Shown: positions 17,425 to 26,278 of the stretch, one piece after another | Layout: each line of letters begins with the position of its first letter | Numbering within the stretch: the first letter of the stretch is position 1 | NCBI RefSeq assembly: GCF_017792385.1 | Contig: NZ_CP051230.1 | Location: 1,550,001 to 1,614,000 of the forward strand | Reading direction: 5' to 3' | Origin: Hyphomonas sp. | Lineage (GTDB): Bacteria; Pseudomonadota; Alphaproteobacteria; Caulobacterales; Hyphomonadaceae | Length of the DNA stretch: 64,000 bases | Made by a program: the position numbers and the translations under genes | Notes under the pieces: model-generated | Told to the model about the DNA's origin: nothing | Databases searched by the model: none | Seen by the model: the letters and a program-made list of their open reading frames with translations, nothing else

Positions 17425-17762
17425 TTGGGGGAGCCGGGCGCGTGCCTTCCGACAAAGCAGGCCCGGATCGGCAGGAATTGCCTTTCCCGATCTCCGCGAA
17501 CCGCTCATGCCGCCCGGAAGACTCGCCTTCACAAAACATGAGACTTGCGCGCCACGCATGGCGGTCCGGGGAGGCCTGAGCCATCAAAACACCCCGATTA
17601 ACCGGACGATCATCAGTTTTTGCAAACAATTGTATCACCAAGAACAATAACTGAGCCAGATCCGGGGACGAGTGATGATGGTAGGATACAAGGCGTGCGC
17701 CTTGCCAATGCGCCCGTGTGCTGTCGCAGCTGCTGCAGCGCTCGCCTGGCGGAGCATTCAAC
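17425..17762. other. intergenic region between tRNA-Leu and the glycan locus
   Basis: About 340 bases with no convincing gene on either strand. It must hold the tRNA terminator and the promoter of the downstream operon. A locally AT-rich stretch at about 17617-17650 is the most promoter-like part. I could not define boxes with confidence. Confidence 0.5.
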
Positions 17763-18824
17763 ATGATTGACCTCGCGCTCCTCCAGCTTGCGGCGCCAGC
17801 CATCGAGAGTCCGCAGACCCAGGAGGCCCGCTCCCTGTATGAGCAGGGAGTCGAGGCGCGCCATGCGGGGGCGTTTTCCGAAGCGCTTGCTCTTTTCGAG
17901 GCGCGTCTGGCAGAAGCGCCGGACGATGTGGACGCCCGGTTGAACGCCGCGCTCTGCCTGATCGCGCTGGACCGCCTGCCGGAGGCCGAGCGCGAACTGG
18001 ACCGTGTCATCGTGGCAGCCCCGGACTATACAGACGCCTATGTCGCGCTGGCACGCATCGAACGGATCCGGGCGGCGCAGGCAGCTGCGCCGCTCGCACG
18101 GCACATGACGGATGATGACGCGGTAACGGTGCCGGCCCGGGAAGAGGGGCGTCTGACGGCCAGCCTTGTCCTCAGCCGCAGCGCGCTCACGAAAGACCTG
18201 CCGGACTGGACGAGTATTTCGCCTGCACTGGCGAAATCCGTTTCGGACACGCTTTCCGTACACGCGTCATTGCTCCATGCCGAGCGGTTCGACGCATCAA
18301 ACACGACCGTGACCCTGGGGGCAGCCAAGCGCACCGGGTTCGGACACGTACGTCTGGAGGTCGGCGGCGGGAGCGACACGACATTCCTGCCATTGAATAC
18401 CGTGCTGATTGGCACAGGGGTGGCCACGAACGTCGATGGCCTTGAATTGCTCGCAGATGCGCGAACGTCCGAGTATCAGAGCGGGCGGGTCACGTCCCTG
18501 CTTCCGGGTGCGCAATACACATTTCCAGGCGGACGCGCCGAATTCGAAGTGCGTTACATCAATGTCTGGGACGAGTTCGACCAGCATCGGTCGGGCTACC
18601 GGGTCCGGTCAACCTACCGGCCGGACAGCCGCTGGGCGGTGCATGGATATCATGCGGACGCCCCCGAAAGTTCGGACGGCACCACTGTCGAGGTGCGCTC
18701 CTACGCGCTCGGGCTCGAAATGCGCCTCGGCGAGTCGAGCGTCATCCGTCTCACGGGTGGCAAGGAATTGCGCACGGCCTATGACCGGACCGACGTGTCA
18801 CTCGCGCTTGCCCGGACGTTCTGA
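17763..18824 (+). CDS. TPR plus YaiO-type outer-membrane beta-barrel protein
   Basis: A 353-residue exported protein. Residues about 18-105 are two or three TPR units (EARSLYEQGVEARHAGAF, ALFEARLAEAPDDVDARLNA). From about 120 the sequence becomes alternating strand-like, ends in Phe (LALARTF) and resembles the YaiO outer-membrane barrel domain. This combination is typical of outer-membrane exporters of secreted glycans, compare PgaA. The ATG at 17763 has GGAG nine bases upstream; an in-frame GTG at 17718 is a weaker choice. It leads an operon with the HEAT protein and the GT2. Confidence 0.8.
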   Translation: MIDLALLQLAAPAIESPQTQEARSLYEQGVEARHAGAFSEALALFEARLAEAPDDVDARLNAALCLIALDRLPEAERELDRVIVAAPDYTDAYVALARIERIRAAQAAAPLARHMTDDDAVTVPAREEGRLTASLVLSRSALTKDLPDWTSISPALAKSVSDTLSVHASLLHAERFDASNTTVTLGAAKRTGFGHVRLEVGGGSDTTFLPLNTVLIGTGVATNVDGLELLADARTSEYQSGRVTSLLPGAQYTFPGGRAEFEVRYINVWDEFDQHRSGYRVRSTYRPDSRWAVHGYHADAPESSDGTTVEVRSYALGLEMRLGESSVIRLTGGKELRTAYDRTDVSLALARTF

Positions 18825-18826
18825 CG

Positions 18827-19888
18827 TTGAATTATCTGGTGATCATCTGGCAGGTGGCTTTCGTGCTGATTGTGCTGTCCCTTGTGTGGATGGCCACCCT
18901 TGTCCTGCTCCGGATAGTTCGTACCCAGAAAAAGGCGTACTTTTCACACCTTCGCCAGAAGATCACGGAGGCGATGGCTGCGATTCTGTGGGACGAGACC
19001 GGGCAGGCTGTCATCGAAGACCGGTCTCTCTGGAAATCGCAGATGGTGCCGGAAGTGTTCCTGGATTTCGTGGCGCTGGTGCGCGGAGAGGAGCGGGACC
19101 GGCTGGTCCGCCGCCTTGAGCGCAACCGTGTCGATGACGACATGCGACGGCTGCTCCGGCATCCCCGGAAGTTCGTGCGGTTCGCGGCGCTTGAGGCTCT
19201 GGCCTATTTTCCCGGTCTCCCGACCGCCAAGTCGGTCGATTCCCTGATTGAACGGTCCCTGTCTCCCGAGTTGCGGGTCGCAGGCATGCGCACGCTTGTC
19301 GAGATCAAATCCTATCCGGCGGTGCCGGACGTGATGGCGGAGATCACGAAGCTCAATGGCGGCTCGCGGTCTCTCCACGCCGTCCTGTCCAAACTGGCGC
19401 TGCACAGATTGCGGGATGTGCTGGCTTATCTCGACCGTCCGGACATCACCGATATTGAGCGCGCTGCGCTGCTTCGGGCGCTGGGCAGCAGCGCCGACTA
19501 TGCCGTGATGGACCGGCTCACCTACGCGCTTGAGCATGGCTCGGCCATGATCCGGGCGGCAGCGCTGGAAGGCCTGGCCCGGCTGGAACATCCAGAGGCT
19601 GCCCCCTCGATTGCAAGGTGCCTGAAAGACAATGACTGGTCGGTCCGGGCAGGGGCCGTGCGCGCCCTGCGCGAAATGTCGTTCGATGGATATGCCGATG
19701 ATATTGCCGCTTTGCTGTCCGATCCGGCATGGATGGTCCAGTTCGAGGCGGCACAGGCGCTCTCGCATATGGGGGCGACCGGCCGGAACCTGCTTGAAGT
19801 GTCCGCCCGCGCCATCGGGAATGAAGCCGCCAGCCGGACGGCATCGCTCGCGCTTGCCGAACTGAGTGCAGCGGAGGTGCTGCAATGA
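18827..19888 (+). CDS. membrane-anchored HEAT-repeat protein
   Basis: A 353-residue protein. One transmembrane segment (about residues 4-28) precedes a cytoplasmic or periplasmic solenoid of HEAT repeats from about 105 to 345, for example IRAAALEGLARLEHPEAAPS, VRAGAVRALREMSFDGYAD and VQFEAAQALSHMGA. The start is a TTG two bases after the preceding stop, and the 3' end overlaps the GT2 gene by ATGA. It is likely a scaffold or regulator of the glycan synthase; no catalytic motif is seen. Confidence 0.82.
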   Translation: MNYLVIIWQVAFVLIVLSLVWMATLVLLRIVRTQKKAYFSHLRQKITEAMAAILWDETGQAVIEDRSLWKSQMVPEVFLDFVALVRGEERDRLVRRLERNRVDDDMRRLLRHPRKFVRFAALEALAYFPGLPTAKSVDSLIERSLSPELRVAGMRTLVEIKSYPAVPDVMAEITKLNGGSRSLHAVLSKLALHRLRDVLAYLDRPDITDIERAALLRALGSSADYAVMDRLTYALEHGSAMIRAAALEGLARLEHPEAAPSIARCLKDNDWSVRAGAVRALREMSFDGYADDIAALLSDPAWMVQFEAAQALSHMGATGRNLLEVSARAIGNEAASRTASLALAELSAAEVLQ

Positions 19889-21294
19889 TGGACACTGTGC
19901 TGCTCGCCGCAAAATATACGGGCCTGATGGTGATCTTCATCGGCGTGTTCCAGTATTCGATCTATCTTCTGCACCTCGTTCTGGCCGGCCTGCAGATGGC
20001 GCGGTCGGGGCGCGCCGCACGGACCGAAGCGCTATGGCGCAGATATTCCGAGACGGTGCCGCCGATTGCTGTCCTCGTTCCGGCCTATAATGAGGAAATG
20101 ACCATCGTGGAAAGTCTTTCCTCGCTGATGGCAATTCAGTATCCGAACCATGAGGTCATCCTGATCAATGACGGCAGTTCGGACGGGACACTTGAGGTGC
20201 TCAAACGTGAGTTCGATCTCGCGGAGACATCGCGTCTGTATTCCCCGCAGGCACCTCATCAGCCTATCCGGGCCATTTACAGATCACGTCACCAGAAACG
20301 CCTGATCGTGATCGACAAGGTGAATGGCGGGAAGGCGGACGCGCTGAATGCCGGCATCAATGTATCGCGGGCACCTTTGTTCTGTTGCGTCGATGCAGAT
20401 TCCGTTCTCGAGCCGGATGCCCTGTTGCGCACGGTAAAGCCCTTCATGGAGGATCCCGAACGGACCATTGCGGTAGGGGGTACGGTGCGCATTGCCAATG
20501 GCAGCGTCATCCGGAAAGGGCAGGTGCTCGAGGTCCGCCTACCGCGCAAATTGCTGCCGCTTCTCCAGACCGTCGAGTATCTCAGGGCGTTTTTGATGAC
20601 CCGGATCGCCTGGAGCCGGCTGAACACCGTTCTGATTATTTCCGGCGCCTTTGGATTGTTCCGCCGGGATGCCGTGCTGGATGTCGGCGGATATTCGCTG
20701 GGGACCGTCGGTGAAGATATGGAACTGGTGGTGAAACTCCATCGCAACATGATCGAGAACAAGCGGGATTACCGGATCCGATTTATCCCTGAGCCGGTGT
20801 GCTGGACGGAAGCGCCCGAAACGCTCAGCGTGCTGCGGAACCAGAGAACGAGATGGCAGCGGGGAACACTCGAGACATTTGACCGTCACAGTGTCATGGC
20901 GCTGAATCCTCGATATGGTCTGGTTGGGGTTCTGGGATTTGGCAATGTGCTGATCACGGATGTCATCGGCCCGATTGTCGACGCAATCGGGCTCGTTCTG
21001 TTTCCGGTCCTGGCGTTGACGGGTTCGATTTCATACGATTTCTTCCTCGCCTACATCGCTGTGATGTCCGGATTTGGAATGGCCATTTCCGTTGGATCGC
21101 TCGCCCTCGAGGAAGCGCAGCTTCGCCGAGTGCCGAAAGCCTCGGACCTGGCCTTGCTGACCGTCATGTGCGTTGTCGAGAACCTCGGATATCGTCAACT
21201 GAACAGCCTCTGGAGAATTCGCGGCTGGGTCCAGTATCTCAGGAAAAGCGAGTCCTGGGGTGTGATGACCCGGACAGGATTCACATCCAGCTGA
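19885..21294 (+). CDS. processive family-2 glycosyltransferase (PgaC/cellulose-synthase type)
   Basis: A 469-residue inner-membrane glycan synthase. An N-terminal membrane segment (10-38) precedes the GT-A domain with VPAYNEE (65-71), NDGSSDGT, the DAD metal motif at 170-172, GED at 276-278 and QRTRW (QxxRW) at 320-324, which marks processive beta-glycan synthases. At least three C-terminal membrane segments follow. The polymer is unknown. The adjacent deacetylase suggests an N-acetylated sugar, so poly-N-acetylglucosamine-like is my preferred guess. It is coupled to the HEAT gene by a 4-base overlap. Confidence 0.9.
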   Translation: MMDTVLLAAKYTGLMVIFIGVFQYSIYLLHLVLAGLQMARSGRAARTEALWRRYSETVPPIAVLVPAYNEEMTIVESLSSLMAIQYPNHEVILINDGSSDGTLEVLKREFDLAETSRLYSPQAPHQPIRAIYRSRHQKRLIVIDKVNGGKADALNAGINVSRAPLFCCVDADSVLEPDALLRTVKPFMEDPERTIAVGGTVRIANGSVIRKGQVLEVRLPRKLLPLLQTVEYLRAFLMTRIAWSRLNTVLIISGAFGLFRRDAVLDVGGYSLGTVGEDMELVVKLHRNMIENKRDYRIRFIPEPVCWTEAPETLSVLRNQRTRWQRGTLETFDRHSVMALNPRYGLVGVLGFGNVLITDVIGPIVDAIGLVLFPVLALTGSISYDFFLAYIAVMSGFGMAISVGSLALEEAQLRRVPKASDLALLTVMCVVENLGYRQLNSLWRIRGWVQYLRKSESWGVMTRTGFTSS

Positions 21295-21436
21295 CCGGGC
21301 ATGTGCAAAAACTGCGATCAAGGGCTGTTTCAATCCGGAGATCGGTGAAATTTGATCTACTTGGTTTGCACAGCATTGAGCACAATTTGCCATACTCGAC
21401 AGCGTAGGAACAATACCTGTTGAAGGAATCGGGGAC

Positions 21437-21865
21437 ATGAAGGGTAGAATTCTGGTTGCAGACGATGACCGTCTGCTGCGCGGACTATTGGAGCACAAAC
21501 TGGCTGTGGCCGGCTTCGAGGTCGATCTCGCGCAGGATGGCGGCAGCGCTTATGAACTGGCCCGCACCATGGAATACGACTTGCTCGTGCTGGATGCGAT
21601 GATGCCCATCATGGACGGGTTCGAAGTTCTGCGCAGGCTGAAGGCCGATCCGAAGACGGCTGGACTTCCCGTGGTCATGCTGACAGCGCGCCGGGGGGAG
21701 CACGATGTGCTGGACGCGCTGGAGCGTGGCGCGAGTGAGTATCTGACCAAGCCCTTCATTCCCGATGAACTGGTGTTGCGGATCCGGAACCGCATTCGGG
21801 ACGAGCGTTCCGCCAAAGGTGGGGACAGGCCGGAGGCAGGGTCGCGCGCCGAGCGTTCCGCCTGA
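21437..21865 (+). CDS. single-domain response regulator
   Basis: A 142-residue receiver with the acidic pair VADDD (9-11), phospho-acceptor Asp53 in LLVLDAMMP, Thr83 and Lys105 in YLTKPF. After about residue 120 there is only a short charged tail, so there is no DNA-binding or enzymatic output. GAAGGA precedes the ATG. It lies 142 bases after the GT2 gene and just before the convergent deacetylase, so a role in regulating glycan synthesis is likely but inferred. No kinase gene is adjacent. Confidence 0.92.
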   Translation: MKGRILVADDDRLLRGLLEHKLAVAGFEVDLAQDGGSAYELARTMEYDLLVLDAMMPIMDGFEVLRRLKADPKTAGLPVVMLTARRGEHDVLDALERGASEYLTKPFIPDELVLRIRNRIRDERSAKGGDRPEAGSRAERSA

Positions 21866-21877
21866 CCGTGCGGTGTT

Positions 21878-23743
21878 CTATTCAGCATCCGAACTGAATG
21901 TCATGGTCAACGCTGTTCCAGCCGTGTCGACATGAAGCTGACCGGGCGAAAAGGTCAGCCCGTCTTGCAGGTCACCTGAAGGGACCCATTCGGGATCAAT
22001 GTCCAGCCGCAAACCGCGCATGGGCTGGCGGCTTGTCAGGGACAATTCCCAGCCGTCTTGCGTCCGACGCGTATCGACGGCGACACCATCCCGCATGGTC
22101 CACCAGTTTCCGTAGGCCTCAAGCGTGCCAAACCATGCACGCGGCTGCAGGGCCGGCAGGATGGTTTCCAGGAAGTCCAGCTTTCCTTCCGTGACGTTCG
22201 GATGGATCAGCATGACAAACGAGCCCCCATACTCGGCCAGTTCATTGGCCAGATCGATGGCGGGGTCCACACGCAGGTTCATATGGGGCGGGATTTCATC
22301 CTCGATAGCGATGGGGAACTGGAAAATGTCCGTCGGCGCCTCATATCCCTGACTGAAATTCATGCGAAACGGCAGATGTGTCAGTACATTGCCCGACGTC
22401 ATCGTGGAGGCGTATTTGTAACCGCTGGCTTCGAGGGCTTCCGGCAATTGGTGTGGCGTTGCCAGATAGCCCGGGCGGAACGAAACCACTTCCTTGCCGG
22501 TCACGCTTTCGAGCAGGAATTTGCTGACCCGCAACTCGCCGAGAATTGACGCGGCCCATGCCCGGTTCCGGTTCAGCACGCGGGGCTGGTAGTGCGGGTA
22601 CCGTTCCGTTCCATCGCCCAGCGGCATATCGCCGAAGGTCGGGGAGTGTGCCACCGAATGGCTGGCCACTTCCATGCCGGCTTCGGTCAGTCGTTGAACG
22701 CCGGGTACGGTCAGGTCGTGAAAGAAGGCTTCATCATTGTAGTCGTCGAAATACTTTGTTTGTACAAAGAAAGTGCCCGGGATTTCCATCCGCGCGAGCA
22801 GGTTGTTGTATGCTTCCATCTTCGTGATGGAATCCGAATAGTCGACATCGAACGAGACAATCACGGCCAGGTCGCGGCCCTCCGGGGCAGGGTGGAGAGT
22901 CACCGCGCCAGCCTGGTTCTGCGTATAGACCGATTTCAGCCAGCGAAGCCAGGTGTCGACCGATGGCTCATAGGCGTTGGCGTAGTTTCGGGATGCGCCG
23001 CCGCTGCGTCCATTGGTGGCCTTCAGAATGAAGAAACCCAGATCCATGCCAAGGGCGAAGGCCTGTCCTCCGGATGGGTGGCGGTTGGCGACGAGGGCAG
23101 CCGATCCGTCCTCATAGGTTGCCAGAATGGTTCGTGCGCCTTCAAAGGCCTGCGTGCCGATACGCTGGCTATCCCGGTCCGGGTTTCCGATGCGGACGGT
23201 GCGCTCTTCTGCCCGGTTGATGAAGGACAGGCTCGGATCGTTGCCGGCAAAGCGGATTTCGGAATGGGCGCGGGACTCCGAAATGCCTTCAAAACCAAAC
23301 ACGCCCTGCAGGCCGCCGCCCAGAACCTGTGTCGCGATCAGTGTGCCGCCCTGTTCGACGTGCTGCCCCAGGCTTGCGAGCTCGTCTGCTTCCAGAACTT
23401 TCCCGGAGATGACAGGATACACGATGATGACATCGTGCCGGGCTGCCGAGTCGACATCGCGGGTCATCCGGAATGGAACGCCCATGCTTTTCAGGCCTTC
23501 AGCCAGACCGATCCAGGAGGAGGCGTCATCCGTCAGCAGGATGGCGAGACGCGAGTCGGTTCCTTTGGCATGGACAGTCCAGTCCGCCGGCTCAGGCTCT
23601 TCCACCTGGCTGATTTCGGTAGGGCCTTCGGCCCCGTCGAATGCCTCGAGCGGCGGTCGGTTGAGATAGGTTGCAAGCGCTATGGCAGCGGCTGCCGCGA
23701 GCAGGGCCGAAGTCAGGATTGCAACGCGCTTGTTCCAGAACAT
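21878..23743 (-). CDS. membrane-anchored polysaccharide deacetylase-family protein
   Basis: A 621-residue protein with one N-terminal membrane anchor (8-25). Residues about 60-270 resemble a class-I-amidotransferase-like or ThuA-like fold (SRLAILLTDDASSW, VIIVYPVISG, GGTLIATQVL). The CE4 domain begins with VSFDVDYSDS (297-305; acidic motif 1), SHSVAHSP (361-368; HxxxH zinc motif), FRPGY and MLIHPN. The catalytic pattern is complete enough for activity. It probably deacetylates the glycan made by the adjacent convergent operon, parallel to PgaB. Confidence 0.85.
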   Translation of the reverse strand: MFWNKRVAILTSALLAAAAAIALATYLNRPPLEAFDGAEGPTEISQVEEPEPADWTVHAKGTDSRLAILLTDDASSWIGLAEGLKSMGVPFRMTRDVDSAARHDVIIVYPVISGKVLEADELASLGQHVEQGGTLIATQVLGGGLQGVFGFEGISESRAHSEIRFAGNDPSLSFINRAEERTVRIGNPDRDSQRIGTQAFEGARTILATYEDGSAALVANRHPSGGQAFALGMDLGFFILKATNGRSGGASRNYANAYEPSVDTWLRWLKSVYTQNQAGAVTLHPAPEGRDLAVIVSFDVDYSDSITKMEAYNNLLARMEIPGTFFVQTKYFDDYNDEAFFHDLTVPGVQRLTEAGMEVASHSVAHSPTFGDMPLGDGTERYPHYQPRVLNRNRAWAASILGELRVSKFLLESVTGKEVVSFRPGYLATPHQLPEALEASGYKYASTMTSGNVLTHLPFRMNFSQGYEAPTDIFQFPIAIEDEIPPHMNLRVDPAIDLANELAEYGGSFVMLIHPNVTEGKLDFLETILPALQPRAWFGTLEAYGNWWTMRDGVAVDTRRTQDGWELSLTSRQPMRGLRLDIDPEWVPSGDLQDGLTFSPGQLHVDTAGTALTMTFSSDAE

Positions 23744-23767
23744 CCTAGCGGGCCTGTCGCGCCAGCA

Positions 23768-24481
23768 TCAGTATTCGTACTTCTCGATATGGGTGAGTTG
23801 CAGCGTATAGGCCGCATCTGCCAGGTCGCTTTCCTGCGTTTGCGTGGTCAGCACGCCTTCGACCCACACCGCCTGTGCCAAATCTTTCAGGGCGATCGGG
23901 TCATCGGCCTTGACGAACAGGGTCTGGTTCGGCGGCGGAGGCGGGGCGTGGATACAGGCACCAAAATAGGGCACCAGCAGGAACTCCGTCACTTCGGCCT
24001 TCGCACCATACTCGAACGGTACGGTGTAACCGGGGATCCGCACCTTCTTGCTGTTGAGTTCCGGCACTGTGTTGAATGTGCCGATCTGTACCATGGCGTC
24101 TGCGGCCGAGCCTTCGGCGATCCCGCCTCCGCTACCATACAGCATGGACATCTGGCTCTGATACATCTGCGCGAGGCGTTCTTCCTCGCCCTCCGGCATC
24201 AGGTCTTCCCAGCCGATTTCCGAGACGCCGCGGGCTTCGGCTTCGGCGCGCTTGCGGGCCTGTTCGGCGGCGCGTTCTGCGATGGCCTTTTCACGGGCGG
24301 CCTTGCGCTCGGCCTCATTGTCACCGATCCGGTCGCCAACCTGCGGACTGTCCGAGGGGGCATCGAGCACGCCTTCGCCCTCTGCAGAAAGGTCTGGCTG
24401 CGTGGGCGCAACATCTTGCCCGCAAGCGGAAACGAATCCCGTCATCAGGACGGCGGCGAATAAACTGGAAATCTGTTTCAT
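23768..24481 (-). CDS. DUF3299 lipoprotein of a Zrg-type zinc system
   Basis: A 237-residue lipoprotein (TGFVSAC-G). After the anchor there is a charged Arg/Ala/Glu coiled stretch (about 55-85), then the DUF3299 domain with GWEDLMPEGEEERL, KVRIPGYTVPFEY and VTEFLLVPYFGACIHAPPPP. Proteins with this domain are encoded with DUF2796 proteins and a MacB-like ABC pair in zinc-starvation operons such as Vibrio zrgABCDE. It is the last gene of the minus-strand set here. Confidence 0.82.
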   Translation of the reverse strand: MKQISSLFAAVLMTGFVSACGQDVAPTQPDLSAEGEGVLDAPSDSPQVGDRIGDNEAERKAAREKAIAERAAEQARKRAEAEARGVSEIGWEDLMPEGEEERLAQMYQSQMSMLYGSGGGIAEGSAADAMVQIGTFNTVPELNSKKVRIPGYTVPFEYGAKAEVTEFLLVPYFGACIHAPPPPPNQTLFVKADDPIALKDLAQAVWVEGVLTTQTQESDLADAAYTLQLTHIEKYEY

Positions 24482-24531
24482 GGTGCCAATCTAGGGTACG
24501 CGGGCGGGCCCCGCCAGAGGGGTTGAGCGGT

Positions 24532-25585
24532 TCAGAGTCGAATGGAGAGGCCGTCTGCCAAGGACCGGCGAAACGCCATCCACGCAGGAATTGCCCCGGC
24601 CAGCAGGGCCGCGCTTGTCACGGCCAGCAATGTGAACAGGTCAGTCAGGCCAGGTCCCGTGCCGATCAGGGAAATGCCAAAGCGTTCTGCCACCATCGGC
24701 CCTGCGACAAGCAGCATGGCATGGATCAGCATGATGCCAGCAAGTGCGCCGAGGAAACCGACCAGACCGGCCTCCAGAACGAGAAGAGTGAAGATGTGAC
24801 CCGGCCGTGCGCCGACCGCGCGCAGGATGGACATCTCCCGGCGGCGCTCGTTCAGGCTGGTCAGGATGGAGGTGAGGATCGACACGACGCCCACCGCAAT
24901 GACGAAGATCGACACGGCGAGCAGCGCCCGTTCGGCAATCGCCGTCACGCTCCACAGTTCGGCCAGCGCCTGTGACGGGATGATCGCCATCAGGGGTTCG
25001 CCGCGATTGGTATTGATCTCCCGGCGAGACGCGGAACGGGCGGTTGTCGTGGCCCGACCCGAAATCGGCCTGGCCGAGACCGTGTGTGAGGATCATCGGG
25101 CTGCCGATCTCGTAGTCGAGGTCCCGCGCGACATCCGCGCCGATGACGGCGTCGAACAGATCCGCGAACCGAGCGCCCTCGGCCAGGACAAGAGGCTGGT
25201 TCCGGCCATACTTGTAATGATCGAAATATTCCGTCGTCGTGCCCATGACGCGAAACCCGCGATGACTGTCGCCAAGCGAGATCGGCACGGCCCAGTCGAC
25301 ATCCGGTCGGTCGGCAATCTCCTGATAGGTCGGCCAGGAAATTTCGGCCGTCGCGCTGCCCATTCGGAATACGGAGTAGAGCAGAAGGTTCACGCTGCCC
25401 GTTGGCGCGCCGACAATGAGTTCGGTGCCGGAGATGGTGTTGCCGAACCCTTCGCGCGCGCCCGTGCGGGCCTTGTCGACGCCAAGAAACAGCGCCACGG
25501 ACAGGGCGACGGCCAGCAGCGTCAGCAGGACCGACCCCTTCCGGTTCAGCAGGCTCTTCCAGGCAAGGCTCGCAATCGCGCTCAT
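24532..25585 (-). pseudogene. ABC transporter permease (FtsX/MacB type), deleted and frameshifted
   Basis: Two reading frames hold the two halves of one permease. The first, from the ATG at 25585, encodes an N-terminal membrane segment and periplasmic domain up to NRPFRV (residues 183-186), then loses homology. The second, in another frame, resumes at REINTNRGEPLMAIIP and carries the three C-terminal membrane segments and LNERRREMSILRAVGARP typical of the FtsX family. The joint is near base 25024. From memory of family length (about 410 residues), some 65 residues are missing. The first frame alone would yield a 314-residue hybrid with a nonsense tail, so the transporter should be inactive. 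A 4-base ATGA overlap with the ATPase gene remains. Confidence 0.82.
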
Positions 25586-26277
25586 GCCGTGACCCCCGCA
25601 CGGTTGATGTCGCCGAGATCCAGCGCGCGATCAAAATGCGGTGCCAGCCCGGCATCATGACTGACGAACAGGAGTGCGGCGCCGGTGCGCCGAGCCTCTT
25701 CGCTCAGCAATTCGATGAACCGGTCGCGTGCATTGGCATCCAGCGCCGATGTGGGCTCGTCTGCAATGACGATTTCCGGGCCTCCGATCAGGGCCCGGGC
25801 TGCCGCAACGCGTTGCTGCTGGCCGACGGAGAGGTCTGAAACGCGACGCGAGAGCAGCCCGTCATCCTCAAGCCCCAGCCGGGCCAGCAGGCGGCGGGCC
25901 TCATCTTCCTCGGCGCCTTGTACAGCAGTGCGCCGTGTCTTTGAAAAGCGCAGGGGAAGGGTGACATTGCCGATCACGGAAAGATACGGGACGAGATTGA
26001 ACATCTGGAAGATCACGCCCAGATGATCTGCCCGCATGCGGTCTCGGGCAGCGGGCCGCAATTTGGCGAGATCCTTCCCCAGAACCCGGACCGTGCCGGA
26101 CCGTGCCTCGAGGACCCCCGCGATGATCCCGAGCAGGGTCGATTTGCCGGAGCCGGATGCGCCACGCAGGAACAGGCGTTCGCCTGCCTCAAGCCGGAAT
26201 TCCGCGATGTCGAGAACATCCGTACCCGGCGTCCAGGCAAAGTGAAGGTCGCTGATGGCAACAACAGCGTCCGTCAT
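25582..26277 (-). CDS. ABC transporter ATPase (LolD/MacB type)
   Basis: A 231-residue ATPase with Walker A GASGSGKST, Q-loop FQMFNLVPYLSV, signature LSVGQQQR, Walker B IVIADEPTSALD and the switch His in FVSHD. The LolD/MacB subfamily works with FtsX-fold permeases, and its partner is the damaged gene downstream. It lies between the ZrgA-like gene and the permease, consistent with one zinc-responsive operon. Confidence 0.92.
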   Translation of the reverse strand: MTDAVVAISDLHFAWTPGTDVLDIAEFRLEAGERLFLRGASGSGKSTLLGIIAGVLEARSGTVRVLGKDLAKLRPAARDRMRADHLGVIFQMFNLVPYLSVIGNVTLPLRFSKTRRTAVQGAEEDEARRLLARLGLEDDGLLSRRVSDLSVGQQQRVAAARALIGGPEIVIADEPTSALDANARDRFIELLSEEARRTGAALLFVSHDAGLAPHFDRALDLGDINRAGVTA

Positions 26278-26278
26278 G

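Noticed and set aside
17613..18263. Minus-strand frame of about 215 codons near the glycan operon start
   Set aside because: Antisense to the TPR region; Arg/Cys-rich with no domain.
22592..24463. Plus-strand open frame of about 620 codons
   Set aside because: Antisense to the polysaccharide deacetylase and the DUF3299 lipoprotein; no recognisable domain.
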